Shown in pieces: positions 18,381 to 26,733 of a DNA stretch of 64,000 nucleotides. The stretch is from Chitinophagaceae bacterium PMP191F. Its GTDB lineage: Bacteria; Bacteroidota; Bacteroidia; Chitinophagales; Chitinophagaceae. The stretch's first letter is position 1. Each line of letters starts with the position of its first letter. Under the pieces are notes generated by a model. That model had not been told where the DNA came from. It worked only from the letters and a program-made list of their open reading frames with translations, and ran no database searches. The DNA lies in assembly GCA_001302245.1 (NCBI GenBank), contig LGYU01000016.1:1-64000 (forward strand), given 5' to 3'. A program made the translations under genes and the position numbers.

Positions 18381-18496
18381 TCGCTTTAGAAAACTGGTAA
18401 TTTTCAAAACGATCACGAGACAAGGTGAAAAAAGCTCACGTCATAAAGGCGTGGGCTCACTTTTCGTGATCAGGTATACCAGTGCCTCTAAAGCGA
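18381..18496 (+). ncRNA. Candidate structured RNA, 6S-like architecture
   Basis: Four nested helices are visible. P1: TCGCTTTAGA (18381-18390) with 18487-18496, ten perfect pairs. P2: ACTGGTA (18393-18399) with 18477-18483, seven perfect pairs. P3: GATCACGA (18411-18418) with 18464-18471, eight perfect pairs. P4: GTGA (18425-18428) with 18457-18460 continuing as GCTCACG (18434-18440) with 18450-18456. Between P2 and P3 is an asymmetric internal bubble (11 bases against 5). A closing stem, a single central bubble and a terminal stem over about 116 bases is the layout of 6S RNA, but sequence identity to a family could not be tested and the strand is not certain. A short T run follows at 18513-18517. 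It has no coding frame and ends about 140 bases before an ECF sigma gene. Confidence 0.65.
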
Positions 18497-18637
18497 TTAG
18501 ATGAGTCTGCGCCTTTTTCATTTGCTTCCCGCAGCTAAAAAAGCCGGTTCAATACTCATCAGCATCATTGACTCACTCTCAATTTCCGGTTAAGCTGCTC
18601 TGGTATCCATTTACCGCAAAAAAACATATTGCCGTTT

Positions 18638-19213
18638 ATGCATCCAGCAAGCATTCATCCGTGTATCCAGTTGCTGCAACAGGGACAAACACAAGCATTG
18701 CAAACTTTGTTCAGTCTGTACCATGCACCTTTAGTGTTCTTTGCCCAGAAACTCATTTCCGATGTACAGGTAGCAGAGGACATTGTGGCGGAGGTATTCT
18801 TTAAACTATGGCAGAAACGAAAAGATTTTCATTCCATGCCCTCTACCCGCTCCTTCCTGTACATCAGTGTACGTAATGCCTGCTTCAATTATCGTGCTCA
18901 CCTCCGGTACCGCTCAAAAGAGCAACAAAACCTGTTGCTTTTGCACGCAGACGAGGAAGATATTCAGCATGATGAAGCCGCTTTGTCTCAAAGACTACAG
19001 TCTATGTGGCAGGCTGTAAACCATCTTCCACCCAAATGTCGTACCATCATGTTACTGAGCTTCCGTGACGGACTCAGCAGCAAAGAGATTGCCAGGCGGC
19101 TACAATTATCCGTTCACACCGTGCGCAACCAGAAAATAAGGGGTCTTCACCTTATCCGCCAGCGACTGGAAAACAACAGTTATGAAAATGGAAAATCCTT
19201 CAAACGGGCATAA
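18638..19213 (+). CDS. ECF sigma factor without adjacent anti-sigma gene
   Basis: 191 residues from ATG 18638; a TTG nine bases upstream is less likely. Region 2 is at about 25-90 (FAQKLISDVQVAEDIVAEVFFKLWQKR) with long aromatic/basic linker, and region 4 at about 125-180 (LPPKCRTIMLLSFRDGLSSKEI, then LQLSVHTVRNQKIRG). It is the Bacteroidota expansion type (sigma-70 family, RpoE-like), normally followed by FecR. Here the next plus-strand gene is a small acidic protein 270 bases away, so the partner anti-sigma factor is missing locally. Confidence 0.93.
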   Translation: MHPASIHPCIQLLQQGQTQALQTLFSLYHAPLVFFAQKLISDVQVAEDIVAEVFFKLWQKRKDFHSMPSTRSFLYISVRNACFNYRAHLRYRSKEQQNLLLLHADEEDIQHDEAALSQRLQSMWQAVNHLPPKCRTIMLLSFRDGLSSKEIARRLQLSVHTVRNQKIRGLHLIRQRLENNSYENGKSFKRA

Positions 19214-19484
19214 ATTTACAAACAATTGATTATCAATAGCAATAAGGTTAATTTATTATAAAAAATAACCTTCAAAAGCGCCGGCTGCTGGCTGATATCG
19301 CTATTTGGCGTATCTTTGAGGCCTAACCCGGCTATAAAATTCACCCGCACAATTCCCTTGTGCAAAGTTTACTAACCATATAAGTTCTGCTATTTAACTA
19401 ACCACGCTGCCTGTTAAATTACGTTCAGTTTAACCCATTAATTTCTTTCTTTTTTAAATTTTAAAAAGGTGAGGAAGAAAACGT

Positions 19485-19754
19485 ATGTATTCGTATGCTT
19501 TGTTAGAACCAGGATGTTATTACCTGGTACAGGAAAAGGAAGACAGTGCTATTACACTGATCAGGATAACTGTTGAAACAGACCAATGTCTGTATGTTAC
19601 CCGGTTTGGTGAAACACCTGTATTGGAATGGAAGAAAAAATCAGATCCTATTTTTGACATTCTTGAATTGCTGGGCGATGATAAAGTGAAGGAATGGGAG
19701 TCTGTGTACAATGACAACCAGGGAGCGTATTACGAAGAAGAAGACGATGATTAA
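19485..19754 (+). CDS. Small acidic protein, unknown function
   Basis: 89 residues, no signal peptide or membrane segment. The C-terminus is strongly acidic (YYEEEDDD). The N-terminal two thirds read as a small beta-rich domain (CYYLVQEKEDSAITLIRITV, then CLYVTRFGETPVLEWKKK). I recognise no family. An unusually good ribosome-binding stretch (AGGTGAGGAAG) precedes the ATG, and a terminator follows, both supporting a real single-gene unit. Confidence 0.72.
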   Translation: MYSYALLEPGCYYLVQEKEDSAITLIRITVETDQCLYVTRFGETPVLEWKKKSDPIFDILELLGDDKVKEWESVYNDNQGAYYEEEDDD

Positions 19755-20085
19755 CCTGCTTGGATAAAAAGCATACCGGTTAATACGTCTGAACAATAAC
19801 GCTCACATATGGTTATGATTATTGAACCTGCTGCAAGACCTGCAGCAGGTTTTGTATTTTACAGGAACAGGAAATTCTACAGTTTTATCAATTTATTGTT
19901 TCCGGTACCCGTAAAAAAAGTGTATATTATAATTAAAATCAGGTAACCGGATTTATGGTCATACCGGCTGCTGCCCAATATGGTTTGGTTCTTTACCGGT
20001 CTGATTTACAGATTTCTGACTGTTCCTGAGAAAATGGTACAATATTTACGTTTAACTTTTGGAAGGATCTAAAGCATACGAACAG
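19755..20085. other. Intergenic region with terminator only
   Basis: 331 bases between the acidic-protein gene and the transglutaminase gene. It holds the hairpin at 19825-19853. The rest shows no coding sense and no recognised promoter; a TTG at 20059 in frame with the next gene is a possible alternative start. Confidence 0.4.
19825..19853 (+). terminator. Terminator after the small acidic protein gene
   Basis: An 11-base perfect stem AACCTGCTGCA/TGCAGCAGGTT around a five-base loop is followed by a broken T-rich run (TTGTATTTT). Confidence 0.6.
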
Positions 20086-20991
20086 ATGACCCAGGAAGCA
20101 GATAAATATGGCCCCCAACGCAAGGTTTTACTGATAATTACGGCAATACTTACCGTACTGCCACTGGCGCCTCTTATTAACCGTTTCATACCACCAATTA
20201 TATTGGGTGGCTGGAATTTTGACCTGGTTATCTCCATCAGTCTCGCAGCATTACTTACCTGGTTTGTTTTACGCCTGTTTCGTTTTTTACTGTTACCGGC
20301 AATTGGCCTGCTGATACTGGTATTAATCTATAATCAGCTTACCAATGGCTACGGTTTTGATCACATCATGCGCGACTACCGCAGCATGGTAGCCAGCAAC
20401 TGGGGACGCAAGGAACAAAAGGAAATAGATCTGGTGCTCACTACCAGCTTCCTGGACGGTCCGCTTACACGTACAGTAAAAGCACTGCAATCAAAAGTAA
20501 ACGCCAAAGATTCTGTAGTACGCAATTTTGCAGTACAACACTCCCTGGATTATTTCGATATCTATCAAACCAAATACGGTTCATTGGTACGGTACCTTTC
20601 CCTATTCAAATACATCAATACCTATTTCAAATATGTTTCCGATACTGAGCGTGATGAATACTTTGCTACTGCACGCGAAACCATTCTGAATGGATTGGGT
20701 GGTGATTGTGACGATCATACGATACTGATGGTATCATGTATGAAGGCTATTGGCGGCCATTGTCGCATGGTACTGACCGAAGGACACCTCTATCCCGAAT
20801 TGTATTGCGGCGATAAAAAAGCATTTGAGAAAATGCAGCAGGCTATTACCCACCTTTTTGCCGATGAGGCGATTGACAATATCTACTTCCATGAACAGGA
20901 TGGTCAATACTGGATCAACCTTGATTATACAGCCAAATATCCCGGCGGGCCGTACATGAGCGAGACGGCTTATTATATCATTGAATTATAA
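20086..20991 (+). CDS. Membrane-anchored transglutaminase-like protein
   Basis: 301 residues from ATG 20086 (a TTG at 20059 would add nine). Two or three membrane segments lie at about 13-33, 45-65 and 66-83. The soluble C-terminal part contains a papain-like transglutaminase triad: Cys208 in GLGGDCDDHT, His234 in EGHLYPEL, Asp280 in YWINLDYTA. Such domains act as proteases or cross-linking enzymes, often secreted or periplasmic. Substrate not readable. It precedes a polytopic membrane protein gene by 96 bases. Confidence 0.8.
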   Translation: MTQEADKYGPQRKVLLIITAILTVLPLAPLINRFIPPIILGGWNFDLVISISLAALLTWFVLRLFRFLLLPAIGLLILVLIYNQLTNGYGFDHIMRDYRSMVASNWGRKEQKEIDLVLTTSFLDGPLTRTVKALQSKVNAKDSVVRNFAVQHSLDYFDIYQTKYGSLVRYLSLFKYINTYFKYVSDTERDEYFATARETILNGLGGDCDDHTILMVSCMKAIGGHCRMVLTEGHLYPELYCGDKKAFEKMQQAITHLFADEAIDNIYFHEQDGQYWINLDYTAKYPGGPYMSETAYYIIEL

Positions 20992-21087
20992 ATATAACGG
21001 TTACAGTTTTTTTATTTCGGTTTATAGTGATCGTTGCTGGCAAATGTGTTCAATAAACCTTATTTTACATCCAATTAAGGTAAAGGC

Positions 21088-21726
21088 ATGATTGTAGCAC
21101 CAACGGTTGCTTTAATAGCATCCTATTCTGCACTGGCAGTGCCGTTTTTTGCTGTATTCCCTAAAAAACTGCGTCCGGTAGCCATTCCCAGGCTGCTTGC
21201 GGTGTATTGCCTTTTAGCTTTTTGCAACGACAGACTGGTCAGCTTCTTTGAAAGCAGCAATGCCTGGCTTACAGTTTCACTGGTGTCATACATATTTTCC
21301 ATTATAGAATATGGGCTTCTTACCTGGGTATTCTGCCTGCTGTTGCAGAACAAATTCAACAAGTATATCCTGAAAGCCGGTACTGCGTTGTTTGTAACAA
21401 CAGCCATTATCCGGCTGGTACATTTGAAAAATCTTTCCCTGAATGGTTTAACGTCGTGCACTTCGGCATTGCTGGTCATCAATTATAGCATCCTGTATTT
21501 TTACGAATGGCTGAAGACAGATATTATGGTACCCATAGATGAGAAGGCTGAATTCTGGATTGTAACCGGTTGCATGTTTTATTTTTCTGCCAATTTCTTT
21601 TTCTTCATTAATCCCGATAAACAGTTAGTACATACCTGGCTGATCATTTCCATATTTAACCTGTTCAGGAATGTGCTGTTTATTGCTGCATTCTATAAAA
21701 TCCCGGTGCGGTTGCCAGAGACTTGA
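21088..21726 (+). CDS. Polytopic membrane protein, unknown function
   Basis: 212 residues with about six or seven hydrophobic segments from residue 1 (VAPTVALIASYSALAVPFFA, VSYIFSIIEYGLLTWVFCLL and others) and hardly any loops. No enzyme or transporter motif is seen. The spacing of segments and the conserved-looking central YIFSIIEYG resemble the membrane sensor modules common in Chitinophagaceae, and the convergent gene at 21857-22648 has a similar plan. Function unknown. Confidence 0.72.
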   Translation: MIVAPTVALIASYSALAVPFFAVFPKKLRPVAIPRLLAVYCLLAFCNDRLVSFFESSNAWLTVSLVSYIFSIIEYGLLTWVFCLLLQNKFNKYILKAGTALFVTTAIIRLVHLKNLSLNGLTSCTSALLVINYSILYFYEWLKTDIMVPIDEKAEFWIVTGCMFYFSANFFFFINPDKQLVHTWLIISIFNLFRNVLFIAAFYKIPVRLPET

Positions 21727-21850
21727 GAATGAGTTCATTTCAAAATGTGCAAATCTGAAAAAGGTTGAATTGCCTGATGGTTGGGGTTGCGTTGTATATT
21801 TTGCTAGGCGTTGATCGTTCGGCATTCTGCATTACTTTGTACAACCTCAC
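21727..21850. repeat. Fragment of dispersed intergenic modules
   Basis: Between two convergent membrane-protein genes. It includes a TTCATTTCAAAATGTGCAAAT stretch and GCGTTGATCGTTCGGCATTC followed by TGCATTACTT, echoing 4679-4699. No coding sense. Confidence 0.45.
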
Positions 21851-21856
21851 ACCTGC

Positions 21857-22648
21857 TCAAGCATACTTATGCATCTTCCTGTTCCCCGAATCTTTTATCA
21901 GAAAACCACAGATTGCAATGAGGGTGGCAATGACTGAAGATGCGTAATAAATGATGAAGTTGTCTATGCGCTGATAGAACTGTTGTTCTACATGGTAGTC
22001 GAAAATATAAATAACAATATAAGTACCATACTCAAACAGCAATGCAGCATAAATAAAGATCTCTTTCCGCTCCCACCGGCCATGTTCCAGCTTACGCAGG
22101 TACAATACAATTTCCCAGATGATAGCAGTAAGTACCAATAACAGGCCGATGGCCAGCATGTATTTTAATGCAGCAGCATTCAGCCCCCTGATAATAGCAT
22201 TGACTATTTCCAGTAATACAAACCCGATGCTGGCTGTTCTGACAAATTTTCTTACTGCGTATGAATGTGTGATGAAGTAAATAATACCCAAAGCAATGGG
22301 TATATCCAGCATATTATAAATTACAGTGATCTTTTTGAGCAGATTGATATTGATGCCTGGTATCAATAATATAACGTTGATAACACCGGCCAGCATCCAG
22401 TAAGAAGAGAATAACAAAAATGAAAGCGGATACCATATTCTTTTTACAAGAACAATAATGATCGGTATAAAATAGGCACCGATAGCAAGAATTGATAATA
22501 CATCGTACAATTGGCTTTTCACTGTTGTTACTGTTACATGTATAAAATCGTAATAACAACCTAAAATATTGTAGCACAACTCTTTTTCAGTACTTATACC
22601 TGTTTGCCGATTGCAGAAAATACGATGTAAAAAAATCAAAAATACCAT
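21857..22648 (-). CDS. Polytopic membrane protein, unknown function
   Basis: 263 residues as drawn; the true start may lie up to 45 codons later because the first part (Cys-rich, few hydrophobic residues) does not look like the rest, and a GTG near LYDVLSILAIG would give a more natural protein. About seven membrane segments follow (DVLSILAIGAYFIPIIIVLV, FLLFSSYWMLAGVINVILLI, and so on). Similar in plan to the convergent 21088-21726 product. No catalytic motif is seen. Confidence 0.68.
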   Translation of the reverse strand: MVFLIFLHRIFCNRQTGISTEKELCYNILGCYYDFIHVTVTTVKSQLYDVLSILAIGAYFIPIIIVLVKRIWYPLSFLLFSSYWMLAGVINVILLIPGININLLKKITVIYNMLDIPIALGIIYFITHSYAVRKFVRTASIGFVLLEIVNAIIRGLNAAALKYMLAIGLLLVLTAIIWEIVLYLRKLEHGRWERKEIFIYAALLFEYGTYIVIYIFDYHVEQQFYQRIDNFIIYYASSVIATLIAICGFLIKDSGNRKMHKYA

Positions 22649-22697
22649 TTCATAATAGCAGCAGTTACCACTATCCTGCCATTTACCCCAAACATCA

Positions 22698-22726
22698 TTG
22701 TATTCACTCCAAACATCTTATATTTA
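22698..22726 (+). promoter_or_regulatory. Promoter candidate for the aminopeptidase gene
   Basis: TTG at 22698-22700 and TATATTTA at 22719-22726, 18 bases apart, fit the Bacteroidota promoter with one mismatch in the -7 box. Transcription would begin about 20 bases before the ATG at 22756. Confidence 0.45.
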
Positions 22727-22755
22727 TTGAATTGATTATTCAGAAAAGCACTTTT

Positions 22756-24237
22756 ATGCAACTGCGCCCTTTACTCTTAGTATTATTATCAGTGGTTTCT
22801 GCCACCCTGTATGCCCAACCGGAAGATCAAGCTACCGATTATTTAAGTAAAGAGTTTCATGCTACACGCCGCGATTCACTGCGTGCATTGATGCCCGATA
22901 GCAGCGTGGTAATGGTTCTTGCTTATCCTACACGCAATTTTTCCAACGATGTGGATTATGTGTATCATCCCAATCCCGATCTGTACTATTTTACAGGGTA
23001 TAAAGAACCTCATGCGCTGTTACTGATATTTAAAGAGCCCCAAACAGCAGCAGATGGCAGTATATATAAGGAGCTTTTTTTTATCCAGAAAAGAGATGTA
23101 CGCGCCGAACAGTGGACAGGCAGACGGATGGGCGTAGAAGGTGTACAACAGCAACTGGGTATTAAAATGGTCTTTAATGGTGACCAGTTCAATAATTACC
23201 CTATTGATTTTTCAAAATTCACGAAGATTATTTTTGATGCTCTGCCTAACGATCTGGCTGTAAGTCGCGACCCGGCAACACTGTACAGCCTGGTACAGCA
23301 ATTCAAACAGAAGGCTGGCTTCCCTGCAGAAAACTATATGACAGATAAACGTTTTGGTGTACAGCTATATCGTCAGCTTACCGGCAAACTGCGTGAGATC
23401 AAAACACCGGAAGAAATGGACTTGCTGCGCAAAGCAGTGGAAATTTCCTGTATTGGTCAGAATGAAGTGATGAAAGCTGTACGTCCAGATATGTCGGAAA
23501 GAGAAATACAGGGGTTGCACGAATTTGTACATAAAAAATATGGCGCTGAAAATGTAGGTTATCCTTCCATTGTAGGTGCAGGCAATAATGGTTGCGTATT
23601 GCATTATGAAGAGAACAATAAAATGCATGTGGAAAACCGGCTGGTATTAATGGATGTAGGCGCAGAATACCATGGTTATGCAGCAGATGTTACCCGTACT
23701 GTTCCGGCTAATGGGAAATTTACACCTGAGCAGCGTACCATTTATGAAATAGTGTACAATGCCCAGGAAGAAGCTTTTAAACTCTGTAAAGAAGGCACAC
23801 CCCGTGCTGAAATAGAAAAGAAAGCACGTGAAGTAGTAGCAGAAGGATTATTGAAACTGGGTGTCATCAGCAAAAAGGAAGAATCAGCCATCTATTATCC
23901 GCATGGATTAAGCCATCATATAGGTTTGGACGTACACGACCGGGGTTATTCAGGACAACTGAAAAAGAATATGGTGATCACTATTGAGCCAGGTATCTAT
24001 ATTCCGGAAAACAGCAATTGCGATAAAAAATGGTGGGGCATTGCCGTACGTATTGAAGATGATGTATTGATCAGGGAAAAGGATTGTGAGATATTATCGG
24101 CCATGGCGCCACGCAAGGTTGAAGACGTTGAAAAAATGGTGGCGGCCAAAAGTCCGCTGGACAATTTCGTACTTCCCCCATTGAAATCAGCTCAAAGCGA
24201 AAAAGCTGCACAACCAGCCAAGAAAAAGGCATTTTAA
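22756..24237 (+). CDS. Xaa-Pro aminopeptidase (M24B), exported
   Basis: 493 residues from ATG 22756, which gives a clean signal peptide (LRPLLLVLLSVVSATLYAQ); the TTG at 22732 is less likely. An aminopeptidase-P N-terminal domain (to about 190) is followed by the pita-bread catalytic domain. The five metal ligands are visible: Asp and Asp in VLMDVGAEYHGYAADVTRT, His in HGLSHHIGLDVHD, Glu in TIEPGIY and Glu in AVRIEDDVLI. It removes the first residue of peptides with proline second, here in the periplasm. A lysine-rich tail ends the protein. Confidence 0.93.
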   Translation: MQLRPLLLVLLSVVSATLYAQPEDQATDYLSKEFHATRRDSLRALMPDSSVVMVLAYPTRNFSNDVDYVYHPNPDLYYFTGYKEPHALLLIFKEPQTAADGSIYKELFFIQKRDVRAEQWTGRRMGVEGVQQQLGIKMVFNGDQFNNYPIDFSKFTKIIFDALPNDLAVSRDPATLYSLVQQFKQKAGFPAENYMTDKRFGVQLYRQLTGKLREIKTPEEMDLLRKAVEISCIGQNEVMKAVRPDMSEREIQGLHEFVHKKYGAENVGYPSIVGAGNNGCVLHYEENNKMHVENRLVLMDVGAEYHGYAADVTRTVPANGKFTPEQRTIYEIVYNAQEEAFKLCKEGTPRAEIEKKAREVVAEGLLKLGVISKKEESAIYYPHGLSHHIGLDVHDRGYSGQLKKNMVITIEPGIYIPENSNCDKKWWGIAVRIEDDVLIREKDCEILSAMAPRKVEDVEKMVAAKSPLDNFVLPPLKSAQSEKAAQPAKKKAF

Positions 24238-24394
24238 GCTTAAAAACAGTAGGCCTACTTATCCAAAATCGTAGTTCTACGAACTCCAAAATGTGACATT
24301 AACGAAATTTATAACACAAAATGCGTAATAACTGAAGACGGAAAATAGGGCAGTTTTGCTCTATGCCAGCAACTTGTTATGGGCTACTTTTGTA

Positions 24395-24690
24395 TTGTTG
24401 ATTTACAATATCCAATATCACTGAAGAAAAAGTTCAAAATCCAATTTCCGGTTTAAATCCAATATCTCAGTGACAAAAACCAGGTTAAGCCATCAAACTT
24501 TATCCAAGTAGTTCTTTTTGCATCATAGAGGTTTAATCCAATCGTCCTTAAAAAACCAAACCGAATCCAGTATTTCCGAAAGACCAATGTCCAAAAGTTC
24601 TTATGAAAGCCCAGTCGCTATCCTGAAAACCCGGAATAAAGAAAGTTGTTAAACTCCAAATCCAATACCCGGTAAAAGACTTATTTGGTA
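24395..24690. repeat. Degenerate ATCCAAT-type short repeats
   Basis: The heptamer ATCCAAT or a one-base variant recurs about seven times with irregular spacing, usually followed by an A/T-C-rich tail: ATATCCAATATC, AAATCCAATTTCC, AAATCCAATATCTC, TAATCCAATCGTCC, GAATCCAGTATTTCC, GACCAATGTCC and AAATCCAATACCC. On the minus strand it reads as repeated ATTGGAT. It looks like a decayed low-complexity array. Confidence 0.55.
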
Positions 24691-24705
24691 CGACTGAAAA
24701 AATTG

Positions 24706-24731
24706 AGCCCCGCCACAAGCGGGGCTTTTTA
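24706..24731 (+). terminator. Strong intrinsic terminator
   Basis: GCCCCGC pairs with GCGGGGC around CACAA and is followed by TTTTTA. It lies 470 bases after the aminopeptidase stop codon, so either the 3' untranslated region is long or it insulates the next gene. Confidence 0.8.
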
Positions 24732-24763
24732 TTGGCGGTATCCCCTGCTGCCATCCTTTATGT

Positions 24764-24771
24764 TAATTTTG
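24764..24771 (+). promoter_or_regulatory. -7 promoter element for the rhodanese-thioredoxin gene
   Basis: TAATTTTG matches TAnnTTTG and lies 17 bases before the ATG at 24788, just after a strong terminator. No good -33 TTG was found at the usual spacing. Confidence 0.4.
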
Positions 24772-24787
24772 CGCAAAGCATATCAAT

Positions 24788-25477
24788 ATGAAAAGATCCG
24801 GATTGCTATGGTCATTACTCCTGATGGTACTTTCAGTTACTGCACAGGAAAAACCACAATTATCTGCCGACGAGTTTGAAAAATACACTACAGCATCCGG
24901 CAACCTGCTGGATGTACGTACGGCTACAGAATACCGCACAGTACATATAGCACATTCCATGCAGGCCGACTGGAACAACAAACAGGAGTTTACAGACCGG
25001 GTGCAGTATCTGGACAAAACAAAACCACTATATGTATATTGTGCTGCAGGCGTACGGAGTGCCGCAGCTGCAAAATGGTTACGCAGCAACGGTTTTACGC
25101 AGGTATACGAACTGACCGGCGGTATAGTGAACTGGCAACAGGCCGGTAAGCCAGTTGAAAAAGAAGCATCCGTTCAGCAATACACTACGGACACCTACAA
25201 TGCACTATTGACCGGTAAAGATCCGGTATTGATCGATTTTGGTGCTCCCTGGTGCCCGCCCTGCAAAAAAATGGAGCCGGTATTACAGCAATTACAACAA
25301 GAACATCCCCACAATGTAAAAGTAATAACAGTAGATGCAGGTATACATACAGACATTATGAAACAGCTACAGGTCACAACCCTACCTACATTTATACTCT
25401 ACAAACAAGGCAAAGAAGTATGGCGATCGCAAGGTATTATCAGCAAAGAAACACTTACCAAAGCAATACAACAGTAA
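24788..25477 (+). CDS. Exported rhodanese-thioredoxin fusion
   Basis: 229 residues. Signal peptide about 1-19. Rhodanese domain about 23-122, with the persulfide-forming Cys85 in YVYCAAGVRSAAA. Thioredoxin domain about 130-229, with WCPPC at 155-159 and the cis-proline in VTTLPTF. Such fusions probably couple sulfane-sulfur transfer to thiol redox chemistry in the periplasm. Whether both halves act on one substrate is inference. Confidence 0.92.
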   Translation: MKRSGLLWSLLLMVLSVTAQEKPQLSADEFEKYTTASGNLLDVRTATEYRTVHIAHSMQADWNNKQEFTDRVQYLDKTKPLYVYCAAGVRSAAAAKWLRSNGFTQVYELTGGIVNWQQAGKPVEKEASVQQYTTDTYNALLTGKDPVLIDFGAPWCPPCKKMEPVLQQLQQEHPHNVKVITVDAGIHTDIMKQLQVTTLPTFILYKQGKEVWRSQGIISKETLTKAIQQ

Positions 25478-25569
25478 ATACTACAAGGCTTTTATTGCAA
25501 CAGAAAGTTGCCGGATAATTTCAGGATAAGTTCGAATTGTTTATTATTGTGGAGATTAAACCCCTTGGC

Positions 25570-26580
25570 ATGGTTCGCATTGTTATCTTTTGCATTTGTT
25601 GTTGTATTGTATCCGGTACTATTGCACAATCTGTTCGTATGCTCAGCAGCGGCACCAAAACCTCGTTGCGGGGTTTAAGTGTGGTCAATAACAATGTACT
25701 GTGGGTAAGCGGCAGTAACGGTACTGTTGGCCGGTCAACCGATGGTGGCGTTAACTGGCAATGGCATACCGTAAAAGGATTTGAAAAAAGGGATTTCCGC
25801 GATATAGAAGCTTTTGATGAAAAAACGGCCATCGTTGTTGCCATTGCAGAACCCGGCCAGGTATTAAAAACTACCGATGGCGGTGCTAACTGGAAAGTAG
25901 TATATGAAGATTCCACCAAAGACATGTTCCTCGACGCTATGGATTTTTACGATACCCGCAACGGCGTGGTGGTAGGCGATCCGCTGGATAAAGAATGTAT
26001 ATATGTGGCAACCACTGCCGATGGCGGTGAAACCTGGACCAAACAGCCCTGTAATGCATTACCTGCTGTTCGGGAAGGTGAAGCTATGTTTGCTTCCAGC
26101 GGTACCAATGTGGTATATGCCGGCAAAAACAAGATATATATTGTTACGGGTGGCATGGCATCCAGCCTGCTGACCATGAACCAGGAAACAGGAGTGCCTT
26201 TACCGGTTGTGCAGGGAAAGGAATCAACAGGTGCTAATTCACTCGCGGTATTTCCGGGTAATACCAATCACATGATCGTTGCAGGAGGAGATTTTGCGCA
26301 TGATAAAGACACTACATTGAACTGTGCCCTGTCGCACGATGGTGGTAATACATGGATACGTCCCGCTACTCCGCCACACGGTTATCGCAGTTGTGTGAAG
26401 TATATTACAGCCAATCGACTGATAAGTTGTGGTACCTCTGGAGTGGATGTATCTGTTGACGGTGGTATGAACTGGAAACTGGTAACTCAGGAGGGTTTTC
26501 ATGTTTGCCAGAAAGCGAAGAACGGCTCAGCTATATTTTTTGCAGGCAGCAATGGTAAAATCGCAAAGCTGTCCTGGTAA
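25570..26580 (+). CDS. YCF48-like/BNR-repeat exported protein
   Basis: 336 residues from ATG 25570, where a signal peptide begins (MVRIVIFCICCCIVSGTIAQ); a TTG 33 bases upstream is not needed. The body is a beta-propeller with Asp-box-like repeats: VGRSTDGGVNWQW, VLKTTDGGANWKV, ATTADGGETWTKQ, ALSHDGGNTWIRP and DVSVDGGMNWKLV. This is the pattern of the photosystem-II assembly/YCF48-like family that is widespread in non-photosynthetic Bacteroidota, where the role is unknown. It lies 92 bases after the rhodanese-thioredoxin gene on the same strand and may share its transcript. Confidence 0.85.
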   Translation: MVRIVIFCICCCIVSGTIAQSVRMLSSGTKTSLRGLSVVNNNVLWVSGSNGTVGRSTDGGVNWQWHTVKGFEKRDFRDIEAFDEKTAIVVAIAEPGQVLKTTDGGANWKVVYEDSTKDMFLDAMDFYDTRNGVVVGDPLDKECIYVATTADGGETWTKQPCNALPAVREGEAMFASSGTNVVYAGKNKIYIVTGGMASSLLTMNQETGVPLPVVQGKESTGANSLAVFPGNTNHMIVAGGDFAHDKDTTLNCALSHDGGNTWIRPATPPHGYRSCVKYITANRLISCGTSGVDVSVDGGMNWKLVTQEGFHVCQKAKNGSAIFFAGSNGKIAKLSW

Positions 26581-26594
26581 TTTTTTGAAGTGTG

Positions 26595-26730
26595 AATTGT
26601 TGGCAGTTGTAAGGGCTGCGGGCTAATACAAGTCCGAAATTGAGGAAGACCGGAAGATAAAAATCTGAAAAGTTATAAGCAGTGAGCAAAAACACAAAGC
26701 AATCACAAGCATCAGTAATTCTACATTTTC
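26595..26730. repeat. Fragment of dispersed intergenic modules
   Basis: Directly after the YCF48-like gene. It contains GTTGGCAGTTGTAAGGGCT, which also occurs with small changes near 31711-31730, the AGGAAGACCGGAAG element seen near 31648-31665, a GTTATAAG block and ATTTTCAAATTAC. No coding sense. Confidence 0.5.
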
Positions 26731-26733
26731 AAA

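Larger units (their letters stand above)
24238..24787. other. Intergenic region with degenerate ATCCAAT repeats
   Basis: 550 bases between the aminopeptidase and the rhodanese-thioredoxin genes. No convincing gene on either strand. A degenerate repeat array occupies about 24395-24690, a strong terminator hairpin lies at 24706-24731, and a -7 promoter box at 24764-24771. Confidence 0.6.

Noticed and set aside
18381..18496. Signal recognition particle (4.5S) RNA
   Set aside because: It lacks the GGAA tetraloop and the conserved asymmetric loop of SRP RNA; the terminal loop is nine bases.
24548..24754. Minus-strand frame over the ATCCAAT array
   Set aside because: Its Trp/Ile/Phe-rich repeats are just the translated repeat units and it crosses a terminator.
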